64,000 nucleotides of DNA from Chitinophaga pinensis (GCA_945862385.1 CAMAXV010000008.1:33483-97482), one strand, 5' to 3'. Shown: positions 18,501-27,809, counted from the stretch's first letter. A program made the numbers and translations. Notes: a model not told the origin generated them from the sequence alone.

Positions 18501-19347
18501 GATTGCTTTCATTTTGTCTCCAGAAGGTAGTTCCTAAGGCCGGACCTTTTTCGTTCCTGTTGTTACCGGAAGATTTTACAATCAGGTAGTTTGGCGCAAA
18601 ATAGGCGATGGAATCCCACAACATGGCTTCAGTAGAATAGGCACCGAATTTCCAGTCTTCCAGAGCACCCGGAGCTCCCCAGAATTCCCAGCGGGATTGT
18701 CCGGAATTGAAGCGCCAGCCTGCAATTGAGCCATAGCTGTGGTTAGAAACGAGCAGGTTTGGAGATGCAACAGCCATCTCTGCAAGGTGGTTGCTAAAGT
18801 CATAGGCCCAGATGCCGGGTATGCCATTGGCCATGCCTTTGGCAACAGGGTTTACACCTGATGCAATCAGGGTTCCCGCAACATGGGTTGCATGTCCGTC
18901 AACAACACTGGCATTGTCTTTTGGTGTGATTCTCCCCCCGAATTCAACATGGGTTTGGTTGATCAGGCCGCCATCCCAAATACCAAGTTTATTGAGCAAT
19001 AAAACATTAGATCCGTTGAGGTTGAGTCCGGAGCTGCCGCCAGTCCAGAGCCTGCTTGTTCCTATGGTTGCTGCAGCCACGAGGTTGCTTTGTGTGCCTA
19101 CATACATCGGGAAGCCTTTGTCGTCAACTCCTACCAGTTTGGCGGTATTGCCTTTGTCATCTTTTAAAGTGAGGCTCCATCCTTTCTGAGTGGCCATCTT
19201 CAATGCCCGTTCGTATCGATCTGTTTCAATGATTTGCTGATCTGTGGCAATTTTATCGAGCACTTTCAGCTGGGGTCCATTTTGTCTTTGGGCCTTTGAA
19301 GATATCAACACGAATAATGACAGTCCTGCGAGTAAAAATGATTTCAT
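15556..19347 (-). CDS. Secreted S8 subtilisin-like protease with T9SS sorting domain
   Basis: 1,263 residues from ATG 19347 (ATG 19377 would add ten residues before the signal peptide). The signal peptide MKSFLLAGLSLFVLISSKAQ is followed by a prodomain-like segment and an S8 catalytic domain with all three triad motifs: Asp in LGIWDGG (about 125), His in GHATHVAGT (about 152), Ser in GTSMSSPTVAG. A beta-rich P-domain-like region follows (NDLDIRITQG, YTITVRHKGKF), then GEVS/CARDB-like domains with a DTNSDGDFTDAGE calcium-loop pattern. The end is a type A T9SS sorting domain (LAPNPNNGSFQLNF, LNASGQEVYRQN, GVYMIKVTHG). It is expected to be exported by Sec and then by the T9SS to the surface or medium, where it degrades proteins. 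Confidence 0.93.
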   Translation of the reverse strand: MKSFLLAGLSLFVLISSKAQRQNGPQLKVLDKIATDQQIIETDRYERALKMATQKGWSLTLKDDKGNTAKLVGVDDKGFPMYVGTQSNLVAAATIGTSRLWTGGSSGLNLNGSNVLLLNKLGIWDGGLINQTHVEFGGRITPKDNASVVDGHATHVAGTLIASGVNPVAKGMANGIPGIWAYDFSNHLAEMAVASPNLLVSNHSYGSIAGWRFNSGQSRWEFWGAPGALEDWKFGAYSTEAMLWDSIAYFAPNYLIVKSSGNNRNEKGPALGTTFWRQNESNQWINAGARGADISDQTEYDLLPTYSTSKNILTVGNTALIPGGYTNALDVLLAASSSVGPTDDGRIKPDVVAPGSAITSTTIGSNSSYTTLSGTSMSSPTVAGSAVLLEELFMKKNNNRFAWSSTIKGLIIHTTDKATAVPGPDYLHGWGLANIARAASILDNTSNNLVKEQNLRNDSSYTIKVVASGKGPLTATICWTDPAGQAVATNSLDDGTKRLVNDLDIRITQGSKTFLPWKLNGLAPRAAATRGDNDVDNVEKIEVDSVLLGETYTITVRHKGKFTYGDSTQNFSLIVSGIGGNAYAASAPAAGSGSYVDTLSFGGIKIKFKDTCASYTDNRMQTGVIESGSTDTLFLRVKSCDSSNNARYAKVFIDTNSDGDFTDAGELFATSGVLLNDSIFKAPISLPNGFTAGDKMLMRLVLSETTDPAAIQPSGIYNKGETQDYTLTIARPSRDLGINELVYPYGGECADGTQYVTIEMKNFGTKELRNIPLSVDIRENGNTLQTITGVFNGPLTPGTTTEYTFQTPFVMKENSRYSFDVKSGLTTDQNAENNAVVTEVSSSGAGQALTSLQALVCNNASAQLKGAVTEGNYISWFVSDTSSMPFATTANNIVASTNTITADKKYYAARNSLSGSVGPKDKLVFPSGGYNQFNGNFVRFSNTAPMIMESVKMYVGNPGKIRIIYADIASEPGDGSYSYFVRDERTFLVSNSRPVAQGGSLTENDPNDKGMVFNLNFGVFEPGNHILIMQCTDGATVYRNNALTTSPYPQKINNINNAFAITGNSVVPSATSDPSQFYYFFYDMKVSLLAETCPAPKVAVTAISNTIPTITRNGDTLISSMATGNQWQLNGLDIGGERGQKIKVTESGKYRTKVTDEFKCESLSAEQNVTVTTIINLAPESIGFTLAPNPNNGSFQLNFSVSGREDLGISVLNASGQEVYRQNKSRFSGTFKENIRLNKPQPGVYMIKVTHGLNQYMRRMVVL

Positions 19348-19471
19348 ACAAGTTTTTAAAGAATGCTGCATTAACATTCAATTCAAGATATTAATAATTG
19401 GTTGAAAAAATCTAAATTGTACATGCCGCCAATCATTTTTTCGGTGGGCGTCAACACAAAATGACCATCTG

Positions 19472-19912
19472 ATGATCAAATCAATAGCGTTATCGTTCAT
19501 GCTTGCCTTTTTTCTAACTGGCTGCAGCACTTCCAGAGGTTTGTTAACAGGTAAACTACAAAGGGTTACTGGTAACAACATGCCTTCACCCGATATCGCC
19601 AGAGAAGAACCTCCTGGTTTCGCAGGAACCATTTATTTTTTTGAGCCTATTATGGCCAGTCAGGCTGACCCCACCCGTGAGCCTGGGGTTTACAGGATGT
19701 CTGGCAAAATGCCTTTGGCAAAGACCATGGCAGACAGTCTGGGACAATTCCATATCAGGCTCAAGCCAGGCCGGTATTCTGTACTGATTGGCAGGGATGG
19801 TTTCTTTTACAGTAACATCACCGATCTGGATGGCAGCATCAATCCGGTTACCATCACCCGGCGGGAAACAAAGCAGCTGGTTTTGCGGGCAGACTGGGAT
19901 GCGGTTTATTGA
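19472..19912 (+). CDS. Small lipoprotein with carboxypeptidase-regulatory-like fold
   Basis: 146 residues. The signal MIKSIALSFMLAFFLTGCST places the acylated Cys at 18. The mature part has a beta-sandwich pattern seen in carboxypeptidase regulatory-like proteins: GFAGTIYFFEPIM near the start, SLGQFHIRLKPGRYSVLIGRD in the middle (the usual DSLGQF...LKPGRYSV motif) and a short C-terminal strand VTITRRETKQLVL. No catalytic residues are seen. The function is unknown; it is divergent from the subtilase gene and just upstream of the M28 peptidase gene (45 bp between them), so co-expression with the latter is possible. Confidence 0.78.
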   Translation: MIKSIALSFMLAFFLTGCSTSRGLLTGKLQRVTGNNMPSPDIAREEPPGFAGTIYFFEPIMASQADPTREPGVYRMSGKMPLAKTMADSLGQFHIRLKPGRYSVLIGRDGFFYSNITDLDGSINPVTITRRETKQLVLRADWDAVY

Positions 19913-19956
19913 TCCCGATAGAATATTTTCCTTATTTTCATACAAATAACTTTTGT

Positions 19957-21510
19957 ATGAACAGGTTTGCTTTATGCGTTTTAGCAGTTTTTTGTCTATT
20001 CGTATCTCCGGTCATGTCTCAGGAAAAAGTGGACACAGACATGATGAGCAGGATCAGGGAAGAGGGACTGAATAAGTCTCAGGTAATGGATATAGCGCTC
20101 CACCTGACCGACCTGAATGGCAATCGACTCGCCAATTCTCCTGGATATACAAGGGCAGCAAACTATGCCATCAGCAAACTCAATGCCTGGGGTGTGCAAA
20201 ATGCCAGGCAGGAAGCCTGGGGAGAATTCGGTAAAGGCTGGGAGCTCGAGAAAATGTACTTCGCCATGACGGCGCCTTATTATAAGCCTATTATGGCATA
20301 TCCCAAGACCTGGACCTCTGGTACAAAAGGTCTGAAGTCTGGAGAGCTGATCGTTGTTGAACTGAAAGATTCAGCATCTCTCATGAGCATGAAGGGTAAA
20401 TTGAAAGGTAAAGTCATCATCCCGGATATGACTTATGAATACAAGATGAGCTTCAAAGCGGATGCAGTTCGCTACACTGAAGAAGAATTGAAACAAATGG
20501 AAGCCGCACAGAGTGGTGGACAGCAGCAGCGTCAGGTGAGGGATACCGCACAGATGCGCAGGATGCGTGAACAGATGCAAAGAACTATGGGGCCGCAAAG
20601 GGTTCTTGCCCTGTTAAAGGAAATGGCTAAGGCTGAAGGTGCAGTTGCCCTGCTCAGCAGCTCCACACGCAACCATGACGGGACGGTATTTGCTCAGGGC
20701 GGTGGTGCATACAAGGGTAAGGATCCTGAAAATTTTCTGGATATGGCACTTCCCGTGGAAGATTACAACACTTTGCTGCGTATTGCGAAATCCGGTGCTG
20801 TAGTGAAACTAGAAACCGATGTGAAAACAAAATTCTATACTGATGACCTCAAGGGCTACAATGTGATTGCAGAAATACCAGGTACCGATCCTGCCCTGAA
20901 AGATGAAGTGGTGATGATTGGTGCACACCTCGATTCCTGGCAGGCAGGTACAGGTGCTACAGATAATGCTTCCGGATCTGCAGTGATGCTGGAAGCCATG
21001 CGCATCATCAAGGCGCTGGGTATTCAGCCGAAAAGAACGATACGCATAGGGTTATGGAGTGCTGAAGAGCAGGGACTGATGGGGTCAAGGGGATATGTGG
21101 CGAACACATTTGGCGGTGTGGGTGGCAATGCCAAAACAGCTGCACATGAAAAGTTTTCAGGATATTATAACATAGACAATGGAACAGGTAAAATCAGGGG
21201 TATTTACCTTCAGGGTAATGAGGCATGCAGGTCAATTTTTGCTGCATGGCTCGCTCCATTCAAAGACCTGGGAGCTACAACCGTGACCATCAGCAATACA
21301 GGCGGAACCGATCACCAGGCTTTTGATGCAGCCGGGTTGCCAGGTTTCCAGTTTATTCAGGATCCGATGGAATATGATACACGCACACACCACAGTAATA
21401 TGGATGTGTATGATCACCTGTCTGCCGACGACCTGAAACAGATCGCAACCATCGTTGCTGCATTTGTTTATAATACTGCCCAGCGTGATGCAAAGTTGCC
21501 GAGGAAGTAG
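19957..21510 (+). CDS. M28-family zinc aminopeptidase, secreted
   Basis: 517 residues from ATG 19957 (a TTG at 19909 is in frame but lies inside the preceding gene). A signal peptide (RFALCVLAVFCLFVSPVMS) is followed by an inserted PA-type domain (about 120-300) and an M28 catalytic domain. Zinc ligands are visible: His/Asp in GAHLDSW, Asp in TDNASG, the catalytic Glu in WSAEEQGLMG, and further ligands in IDNGTG and THHSNMDVYD. It removes N-terminal residues from peptides in the periplasm or outside. A Met/Gln/Arg-rich insert (QQQRQVRDTAQMRRMREQMQ) within the PA region is unusual. It is followed by an S33 peptidase, consistent with a peptide-degrading group. Confidence 0.92.
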   Translation: MNRFALCVLAVFCLFVSPVMSQEKVDTDMMSRIREEGLNKSQVMDIALHLTDLNGNRLANSPGYTRAANYAISKLNAWGVQNARQEAWGEFGKGWELEKMYFAMTAPYYKPIMAYPKTWTSGTKGLKSGELIVVELKDSASLMSMKGKLKGKVIIPDMTYEYKMSFKADAVRYTEEELKQMEAAQSGGQQQRQVRDTAQMRRMREQMQRTMGPQRVLALLKEMAKAEGAVALLSSSTRNHDGTVFAQGGGAYKGKDPENFLDMALPVEDYNTLLRIAKSGAVVKLETDVKTKFYTDDLKGYNVIAEIPGTDPALKDEVVMIGAHLDSWQAGTGATDNASGSAVMLEAMRIIKALGIQPKRTIRIGLWSAEEQGLMGSRGYVANTFGGVGGNAKTAAHEKFSGYYNIDNGTGKIRGIYLQGNEACRSIFAAWLAPFKDLGATTVTISNTGGTDHQAFDAAGLPGFQFIQDPMEYDTRTHHSNMDVYDHLSADDLKQIATIVAAFVYNTAQRDAKLPRK

Positions 21511-21520
21511 AGGGGGGCTT

Positions 21521-21713
21521 AGTTGAGAGAGTTAAGTTGAGAGAGTTAAGTTGAGAGAGTTAAGTTGAGAGAATTAAGTTGAGAGAATTAAGTTGAGAGA
21601 ATTAAGTTGAGAGAATTAAGTAGTAATTTCAACTATCATCTCTAAACTCTAATCTCTAATCTCTCAACTCTGATCTCTCAACTCTAAACTCACAACTCTA
21701 ATCTCTCAACTCA
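21521..21713. repeat. 14-bp tandem repeat (7 copies) with a degenerate inverted counterpart
   Basis: Seven contiguous copies of AGTTGAGAGAGTTA or AGTTGAGAGAATTA run from 21521 to 21618. After a 12-base gap, positions about 21631-21713 hold the reverse-complement motif (TCTCTCAACTCTAA) in several imperfect 14-bp copies, right up to the ATG at 21714. Transcript from here could fold into a long hairpin that includes the ribosome-binding region of the S33 peptidase. No protein-coding signal is seen in it. Confidence 0.95.
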
Positions 21714-22733
21714 ATGAAATACTCCTTCTGGTTTACTTTATTAACCCTGGCTGCTTTCGCCTGCCAGCAACCATCCGGTGTTTCCACTGCAGACTATTTT
21801 GCCAGGCAGGATTCAGGCATGCAGACGGGCAATGTAAAAGTTGTGGAAATTGAAAGCATGGGGAAGAAGTTCAACATCTGGACCAAAAGATTTGGCAATA
21901 ATCCCAAGACTAAAATTCTTCTCCTGAATGGTGGTCCGGGGGGTACCCATGAATATTTTGAATGCTTTGAGAATTTCCTGCCACAGGAAGGAATAGAATT
22001 CATTTACTACGACCAGCTTGGTTGCGGTCTCTCTGATAACCCGAATGACACAGCATACTGGGATCTCCCTCGTTTTGTGGAAGAAGTAGAACAGGTCAGA
22101 ACTGCTTTGGGGTTGTCTAAAGATAACTTTTACCTGCTTGGTCATTCCTGGGGTGGTATCCTGGCCATGCAATATGCCCTGAAATATCAGCAAAACCTGA
22201 GAGCCCTGGTCATTTCCAATATGATGTCCAGTTGTCCGGATTACGGCAAATATGCTGATGAAGTACTGGCTAAACAGATGGATCCGGCTTTGGTAGACAC
22301 CATCAATGCCATGGAAGCCAGGGGAGCCTATACTGATCCCGGCTATATGCAAATTCTCATACCCAATTATTATGAAAAGCATATCCTGCGTCTGCCTTCG
22401 GCACAATGGCCGGAACCTGTTAACCGTTCATTTGCCAAAATGAACCAATCACTTTATGTCACCATGCAGGGCCCAAGTGAATTCGGAATTGCAGGCAGGC
22501 TGTCTAATTGGGATGTCAGCAAAAGATTGCCGGAAATTGGAGTGCCCACATTGGTAATTGGTGCACAGCACGATACCATGGATCCCGAGCATATGAAGTG
22601 GATGTCTACTCAGGTGAAGAATGGTACCTTCCTCTATTGTGAGAACGGCAGTCACATGGCTATGTACGACGATCAGCAGACCTATTTCAAAGGTCTCATT
22701 GATTTTGTTAAAAAGACATCTGCCGGGAAATAA
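21714..22733 (+). CDS. S33 family proline iminopeptidase-like hydrolase, lipoprotein
   Basis: 339 residues. The signal MKYSFWFTLLTLAAFACQQP predicts a lipoprotein (Cys17). An alpha/beta-hydrolase fold follows with LLLNGGPGGTHEYF (oxyanion HGGPG-type motif), YYDQLGCGLSD and the nucleophile elbow LLGHSWGGILA; Asp is likely in IGAQHDTMDPEH and His in ENGSHMAMYDD. This is the pattern of proline iminopeptidases, which release N-terminal proline from peptides. It sits after the M28 aminopeptidase, which suggests joint peptide breakdown. The start lies directly at the end of the 14-bp repeat tract, so translation may be affected by RNA structure there. Confidence 0.9.
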   Translation: MKYSFWFTLLTLAAFACQQPSGVSTADYFARQDSGMQTGNVKVVEIESMGKKFNIWTKRFGNNPKTKILLLNGGPGGTHEYFECFENFLPQEGIEFIYYDQLGCGLSDNPNDTAYWDLPRFVEEVEQVRTALGLSKDNFYLLGHSWGGILAMQYALKYQQNLRALVISNMMSSCPDYGKYADEVLAKQMDPALVDTINAMEARGAYTDPGYMQILIPNYYEKHILRLPSAQWPEPVNRSFAKMNQSLYVTMQGPSEFGIAGRLSNWDVSKRLPEIGVPTLVIGAQHDTMDPEHMKWMSTQVKNGTFLYCENGSHMAMYDDQQTYFKGLIDFVKKTSAGK

Positions 22734-22895
22734 GATATTAGATCGGGATGGTAAGGTTGACAGTTATACACATTTTTATTCAGCTCATGTGTGAGGTAAC
22801 AATCCAGTCATTTTGCGGTAATCATTTGTTCACGCAGGAAAAACTTTAGCTTAAGACTGCCCTCATAGTTTCGCTTTCAAATCAAAGCAAAAATT

Positions 22896-25800
22896 ATGAG
22901 AAGATTTTATGTGGTCACTGTAGCAGTGGCATTGTTCCTGATCGGACAATCCCCTTTTTATGCTGCAGCCCAGAAAAAATTTACAGGAAAAGTAGTGGCC
23001 ATCACCAACAACCAGCCTGTATCAGGCGCATCAGTTCAGGTGAAAGGCAAGCAGAAGGGAACAGCAACCAATGCTGAAGGTGCTTTCAGTATTGAAGCTG
23101 AGGAGAGCGATCTCCTTGTTGTTAGTGGTGTAGGTGTACGTCAGAAGGAGCACCTGGTTAAATCTGCTGGTTTCCAGCTTATTCAGGTTGAAGTGGTTGC
23201 TGAAGAACTCAATGAAGTTGTGGTAACTGCCCTGGGTATTCGCAAAGACAGAAAGAAGTTGGGTTATGCCGTGCAGGATATCAAAGGTGATGCCCTAACC
23301 GTAGCCCGTGAAACAAACGTTGTTAACCAGCTTGCCGGTAAGGTAGCGGGTGTAACTGTCGTATCAAGTCCCTCAGGTGTGGGCGGTTCTTCTCGCGTAA
23401 CGATCCGTGGAGAGCGTTCAGTAGACCTCAATAAAAACCAGCCACTTTATGTTGTTGATGGTGTGCCTATCAGCAATTCAATTACCGGAGGTAATGGAAG
23501 GGGTAATCTTGAAGTTGACTTTGGTAACGGCGCAAGCTTTGTCAATCCCGATGATATTGAAAGCATCAGCGTACTGAAAGGTGCTGCTGCATCTGCCTTG
23601 TACGGTTCACGTGCAGCCAATGGCGTTATCGTAATCAAAACCAAATCAGGTGGTCGCAACAAAGGTGTTGGCGTAGAAGTATCCAGCAATTATGTTGCAA
23701 GTACGCCACTGAAGTTACCAGAGTATCAGACAGTATATGGTCAGGGTAATGGTAATGGTGGCGTTTTTGCATTTGTTAACGGAGCAGGAGCTGGTCTTAC
23801 AGATGGTACCGATGAAGCATGGGGACCAGCTTTCAAGGGGCAGCTTTATCCACAGTTCAATTCACCCAGAACTTTAAATGGTCAGGTTATTTCATTTTTC
23901 GGTGGAGACCTCAATGCTCCTGCAGGGTCTGTCATTACACCCACACTTTGGGAAGCAGATAAAGACAACCTGAAAAACTTTTTGCAAACAGGTTCAATAC
24001 TTACCAACTCAGTTGCTTTCACAGGAAGCAATGAAAACGGCGACTTCCGTTTGGGTTATACTCGCCTTGATGAAAAAGGGATGATTCCGAATACGGATCT
24101 CAAACGTAATTCTTTATCTTTCTCCGGAGGTTATAACCTGAGCGAAAAGCTTACTGCAAAAGCGTATGTTTCTTATATCAAAAGCAGTAGCGATAACAGA
24201 CCGAGCATCAGCTATGGTACTGAAAGTCTGATGTATCTTTTCAATTGCTGGTTACCACCAAGTGTAAAGGTTTCAGATATGAAAAGATTGTGGATGACTG
24301 GTGCTGACAACCTGCGTCAGTATGGTTTCAACTATAACTACCATGATAATCCGTACCTTACCCTTAACGACAATACAAATGGTCAGTATTATGACCGTAT
24401 CATAGGTAATGCTTCTTTGCGTTATGCATTTACTGATTGGTTGAGTTTGCAGGTTCGTGCAGCTACAGACTGGTCTTTAGAGAGAAGAGAGTTCCGTCGC
24501 GCTTTCAGTACACAACGTTTCCCATTCGGCCAGTACCGTGAAGTTAACCTGCTCAATGAAGAGACCAATGCTGATTTCCTTTTATCTTTCAACAAAGAGT
24601 TGAACAGCGACTTCAGTGTGAATGCTAATTTCGGTGGAAACCAGATGAAGCAGCTGAGCAAATTTGATGAGGTCAATGCAGGTCAGCTCAATATTCCCGG
24701 TATCTATAACCTTACGAATAGCCGCATTCCCCTTCAATCAGCACAACGTGCGGTATCAAAACGCATAAACAGTTTGTATGGTGCTGCAGGTGTTTCTTAC
24801 AGAAACTGGTTGTTCCTTGATTTTACTGCGCGTAACGACTGGAGCAGCGCCCTTACATTACCTGAAGACCTGAAGGCTTTTGGCAGTGAAGACAATTCAT
24901 ACTTATACTCTTCACTGGCATTGAGTGCAGTGTTGAGTGATCTGGTAACTTTGCCCAAGGCCATCAGCTTTGCTAAAGTGAGGGGTAGTTTTGCACAGGT
25001 GGGTAACGATACTGATCCTTTCACCTTTACACAGTCATTCAATCCGAGTACAGCCTTTGGAAATTTCCAGATCTACGGTGAAACAAGCAGACTTACAAAC
25101 CTCAACCTGAAACCTGAAATCAGCAATGCCTGGGAGATGGGAGCTGAGTTTAAATTTTTCAAAAACAGAATAGGACTTGATGTAACTTATTATAATAGCA
25201 CAACTTCAAACCAGATTCTGAATATTCCTTTATCTATCACAAGTGGTTACGACAGTCGTAGTATCAATGCAGGTAAAATCAAGAACTACGGATTTGAAGC
25301 GATGTTGAATGTTCAGGCAATCCGCAACAAGAATTTCAAATGGAGCACTGATTTCAACTTTGGATCTAACCGCAGTAAAGTACTTGAATTAAGAGATGGT
25401 CTTACAAACTTCGTGATGGCAAGTCGCCGTGTAACTGTTGAAGCTCGTGTAGGTGAGCGCATGGGAGACCTTTATGGTATTGGTTTTGCAAGGGTTCAAA
25501 ATAAAGATGCCAATGCACCTTACTATGATGCTTCAGGAAAATTTGTAGGTCAGATGGTGTTTGACGCCAATGGTCGTCCGGTAAGAACAACTAACCGTAT
25601 CAAATTGGGTAACTATAACCCAGACTTCCTGCTCGGTATTAACAACAGCTTCCAGTTTAAAGGTGTTAACGTAAGCTTCCTGTTTGACATCCGCAGTGGT
25701 GGCAGGATCTACAGTGAAACACAAACAGTGGGTCGCGAAGGTGGAATCATTGTTGAAACCCTGGAAGGAAGAGCTGATGGCTACGACCTTACAAAAGCTG

Positions 25801-26180
25801 GTAATGGTGTAATCGGACAAGGTGTTGTATTTGTAGGTGGCGTGCCACAGGCAAATACCAAGAAAGTTGCTGCAAGAGAATGGCATACCGCCTGGACTGG
25901 TGGTCGTGGTATTGCAGAGGGTGTAATGTATGATGCATCATTTATCAAATTGCGTGAGTTACAGATTGGATACAGCATTCCAGATAAGTTCTGGGGTAAG
26001 TTGCCTTTCCGTGGTGTGAATGTTTCCCTTGTTGGTCGTAACCTGCTGTTGTGGGATAGGGTGCCACATGTTGATCCAGAGAACATGAGCTACTCAGGTG
26101 GAACAGCGTTGCCTGGTATCGAAAACATGTCTATGCCAACATCCCGCAGCTTTGGATTTAATATCAATGTGAAGCTCTAA
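22896..26180 (+). CDS. SusC/RagA-family TonB-linked outer membrane protein
   Basis: 1,094 residues. Signal peptide (hydrophobic core VTVAVALFLIG), a carboxypeptidase-regulatory-like domain (about 27-105, FTGKVVAITNNQPVSGASVQ), the TonB-box-like stretch VVVTALGIRK and a plug with the SusC signature LYVVDGVPISN and DDIESISVLKGAAASALYGS. The remainder is a 22-strand beta-barrel with a final aromatic strand (SFGFNINVKL). SusC proteins import large nutrients across the outer membrane with a SusD lid, powered by TonB. The SusD gene follows after 19 bp, so the two form a unit. The substrate cannot be told; the downstream enzymes suggest a phosphorylated or peptide compound, but that is inference. 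Confidence 0.95.
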   Translation: MRRFYVVTVAVALFLIGQSPFYAAAQKKFTGKVVAITNNQPVSGASVQVKGKQKGTATNAEGAFSIEAEESDLLVVSGVGVRQKEHLVKSAGFQLIQVEVVAEELNEVVVTALGIRKDRKKLGYAVQDIKGDALTVARETNVVNQLAGKVAGVTVVSSPSGVGGSSRVTIRGERSVDLNKNQPLYVVDGVPISNSITGGNGRGNLEVDFGNGASFVNPDDIESISVLKGAAASALYGSRAANGVIVIKTKSGGRNKGVGVEVSSNYVASTPLKLPEYQTVYGQGNGNGGVFAFVNGAGAGLTDGTDEAWGPAFKGQLYPQFNSPRTLNGQVISFFGGDLNAPAGSVITPTLWEADKDNLKNFLQTGSILTNSVAFTGSNENGDFRLGYTRLDEKGMIPNTDLKRNSLSFSGGYNLSEKLTAKAYVSYIKSSSDNRPSISYGTESLMYLFNCWLPPSVKVSDMKRLWMTGADNLRQYGFNYNYHDNPYLTLNDNTNGQYYDRIIGNASLRYAFTDWLSLQVRAATDWSLERREFRRAFSTQRFPFGQYREVNLLNEETNADFLLSFNKELNSDFSVNANFGGNQMKQLSKFDEVNAGQLNIPGIYNLTNSRIPLQSAQRAVSKRINSLYGAAGVSYRNWLFLDFTARNDWSSALTLPEDLKAFGSEDNSYLYSSLALSAVLSDLVTLPKAISFAKVRGSFAQVGNDTDPFTFTQSFNPSTAFGNFQIYGETSRLTNLNLKPEISNAWEMGAEFKFFKNRIGLDVTYYNSTTSNQILNIPLSITSGYDSRSINAGKIKNYGFEAMLNVQAIRNKNFKWSTDFNFGSNRSKVLELRDGLTNFVMASRRVTVEARVGERMGDLYGIGFARVQNKDANAPYYDASGKFVGQMVFDANGRPVRTTNRIKLGNYNPDFLLGINNSFQFKGVNVSFLFDIRSGGRIYSETQTVGREGGIIVETLEGRADGYDLTKAGNGVIGQGVVFVGGVPQANTKKVAAREWHTAWTGGRGIAEGVMYDASFIKLRELQIGYSIPDKFWGKLPFRGVNVSLVGRNLLLWDRVPHVDPENMSYSGGTALPGIENMSMPTSRSFGFNINVKL

Positions 26181-26199
26181 TCAACCCAAATTTAATTTT

Positions 26200-27726
26200 A
26201 TGAAGAAAATATTTTCAATCGTTCTTTTTGCTGCATTGGGCTTGGTTAGTTCATGCACTAAAGAATTCAGCGATGTCAACACCGATAAGAATGTGCCCAC
26301 GGCTGTAACACCAGATTTGTTGTTGAGTGGAGTTATTTTGAGTACTGTTAATCAGCAGGTAAGTGAAGCATGGGGAATTGGAAATCTGGTTGCTCAATAC
26401 AATGCCAAAATACAGTTTGTTAACGAAGACAGGTACCTTTGGAATGAGAAAAATGGGGTTTGGAATAATGTTTTCAGTAATTACCGAAATCTCCAAAATA
26501 TTCTCAGCACAGTAAGTAGCGATAATAAAAATAGTTATCACGGGGTAGCGTTGATCCTCAAGTCGTATATGTTTGAAACCCTCACTGCTGCATACGGTGA
26601 TGTGCCATATAGTGAGGCTGGACTTGCTAAGCAGTCAGGTACTTATCTCCCCAAGTATGATAAGCAGGAAGACATTTATACAAGCATCCTTGCCGATCTC
26701 AAAAAAGCAAATGAAATCCTGGCAGCAAGTACCAATGCTATTGGTGGTGATGTATTATACAATGGTGGCACAGGTGCTATCATCAAGTGGAGAAGACTTG
26801 CAAACGCACTGAGAATCAGAACACTGATGCGTATTTCTACTAAGCGAAACGTAGCTGCTGAGTTACAGGCTATTGTTTCAGATCCTGTAAACAATCCCAT
26901 ATTTACCGGTAATGCAGACAATGCAGAACAGAAGTATCAAGTGCTGGCTCCTTATCAATGGCCACTTTATGGTACAAGGGTTGGTTCTTTTGATGAAATC
27001 AGGGTTAGTAAAACACTGAGCGACAGACTTACCAGCCTGAAAGATTCCCGTCTTGTAGTATTTGGTAGGCCTTCACAAAAATCTGTTGCTGCCGGAACAC
27101 CTGTAGTTGAAGGTATTCCAAACGGATTGGGTGATGTGCAGGCATTGAATTACAATGGTGGTCCACAAGGTGTTTCCCGCGTAGGTTATACTTTTGCATG
27201 TCTGGTTTGTAATGATCAGGGTCAGGCTGCTCCTGATCCAGCTGCACCAAGAGGTATCATCATGACCTATTCACAACAACAACTGTTGTTGGCCGAAGCA
27301 AGGGAAAAAGGACTGATCACAACTGGAGATGCTGCTACCTATTACACCACCGGTATCCAGTCTAATTTTGATTATTGGTCTGCCGTTGTTCCAGCTTCTT
27401 ATGGTATCAATGTAAAACCTGATGCAGATTATTTTACACAGCCATCTGTTGCGTACACCGGGACTACATCAGAAAAACTGGAAAAGATTTACCTGCAGCG
27501 CTGGATTGCCAATTATTTCACAGGATTGGAAGCATGGTTCGACTGGCGCAGAACCGGAAGCCCTGCAATTCTTCCGGGGGCCAACAACCTGAACAATAAT
27601 CTTGTTCCTGTTCGTTTCATCTATCCTGTTATTGAGCAATCCCTTAATGGAGACAACCGGAAGGAAGCAGTAGCTCGTCAGGGAAATACCGATGACATCA
27701 ACACAAAGATGTGGTTAAATAAATAA
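26200..27726 (+). CDS. SusD/RagB-family outer membrane lipoprotein
   Basis: 508 residues. The signal peptide ends in LVSSC (Cys19), so it is acylated and, as known for SusD proteins, placed on the cell surface over the SusC barrel. The body fits the SusD-like_2 type: FSDVNTDKNVPTAVTPDLLL near the start, NYRNLQNILSTV, a TPR-like helical part with GVALILKSYMFETLTAAYGD (helix of substrate-binding lid), and a C-terminal YLQRWIANYFTGLEAWFDWR. It binds nutrient at the surface and hands it to SusC. It directly follows the susC-like gene; a strong hairpin lies 27 bp after its stop. Confidence 0.93.
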   Translation: MKKIFSIVLFAALGLVSSCTKEFSDVNTDKNVPTAVTPDLLLSGVILSTVNQQVSEAWGIGNLVAQYNAKIQFVNEDRYLWNEKNGVWNNVFSNYRNLQNILSTVSSDNKNSYHGVALILKSYMFETLTAAYGDVPYSEAGLAKQSGTYLPKYDKQEDIYTSILADLKKANEILAASTNAIGGDVLYNGGTGAIIKWRRLANALRIRTLMRISTKRNVAAELQAIVSDPVNNPIFTGNADNAEQKYQVLAPYQWPLYGTRVGSFDEIRVSKTLSDRLTSLKDSRLVVFGRPSQKSVAAGTPVVEGIPNGLGDVQALNYNGGPQGVSRVGYTFACLVCNDQGQAAPDPAAPRGIIMTYSQQQLLLAEAREKGLITTGDAATYYTTGIQSNFDYWSAVVPASYGINVKPDADYFTQPSVAYTGTTSEKLEKIYLQRWIANYFTGLEAWFDWRRTGSPAILPGANNLNNNLVPVRFIYPVIEQSLNGDNRKEAVARQGNTDDINTKMWLNK

Positions 27727-27752
27727 ACATCAGCAAGTGCTATGTAATACTC

Positions 27753-27780
27753 ATAAGCCCCTGCAAGTGCAGGGGCTTAT
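27753..27780 (+). terminator. Perfect 12-bp hairpin after the SusD gene
   Basis: ATAAGCCCCTGC and GCAGGGGCTTAT pair perfectly around a 4-base loop (AAGT). There is no clear T run after it, so it may be a weak terminator or an mRNA-end stabiliser that lowers expression of the downstream genes compared with susCD. Confidence 0.65.
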
Positions 27781-27809
27781 ATATGTAACAATTAGCTTAA
27801 ATTTATACC

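Noticed and set aside
21521..21713. Resemblance to a CRISPR array
   Set aside because: The 14-bp repeats are contiguous with no spacers, too short for CRISPR, and no cas genes are nearby.
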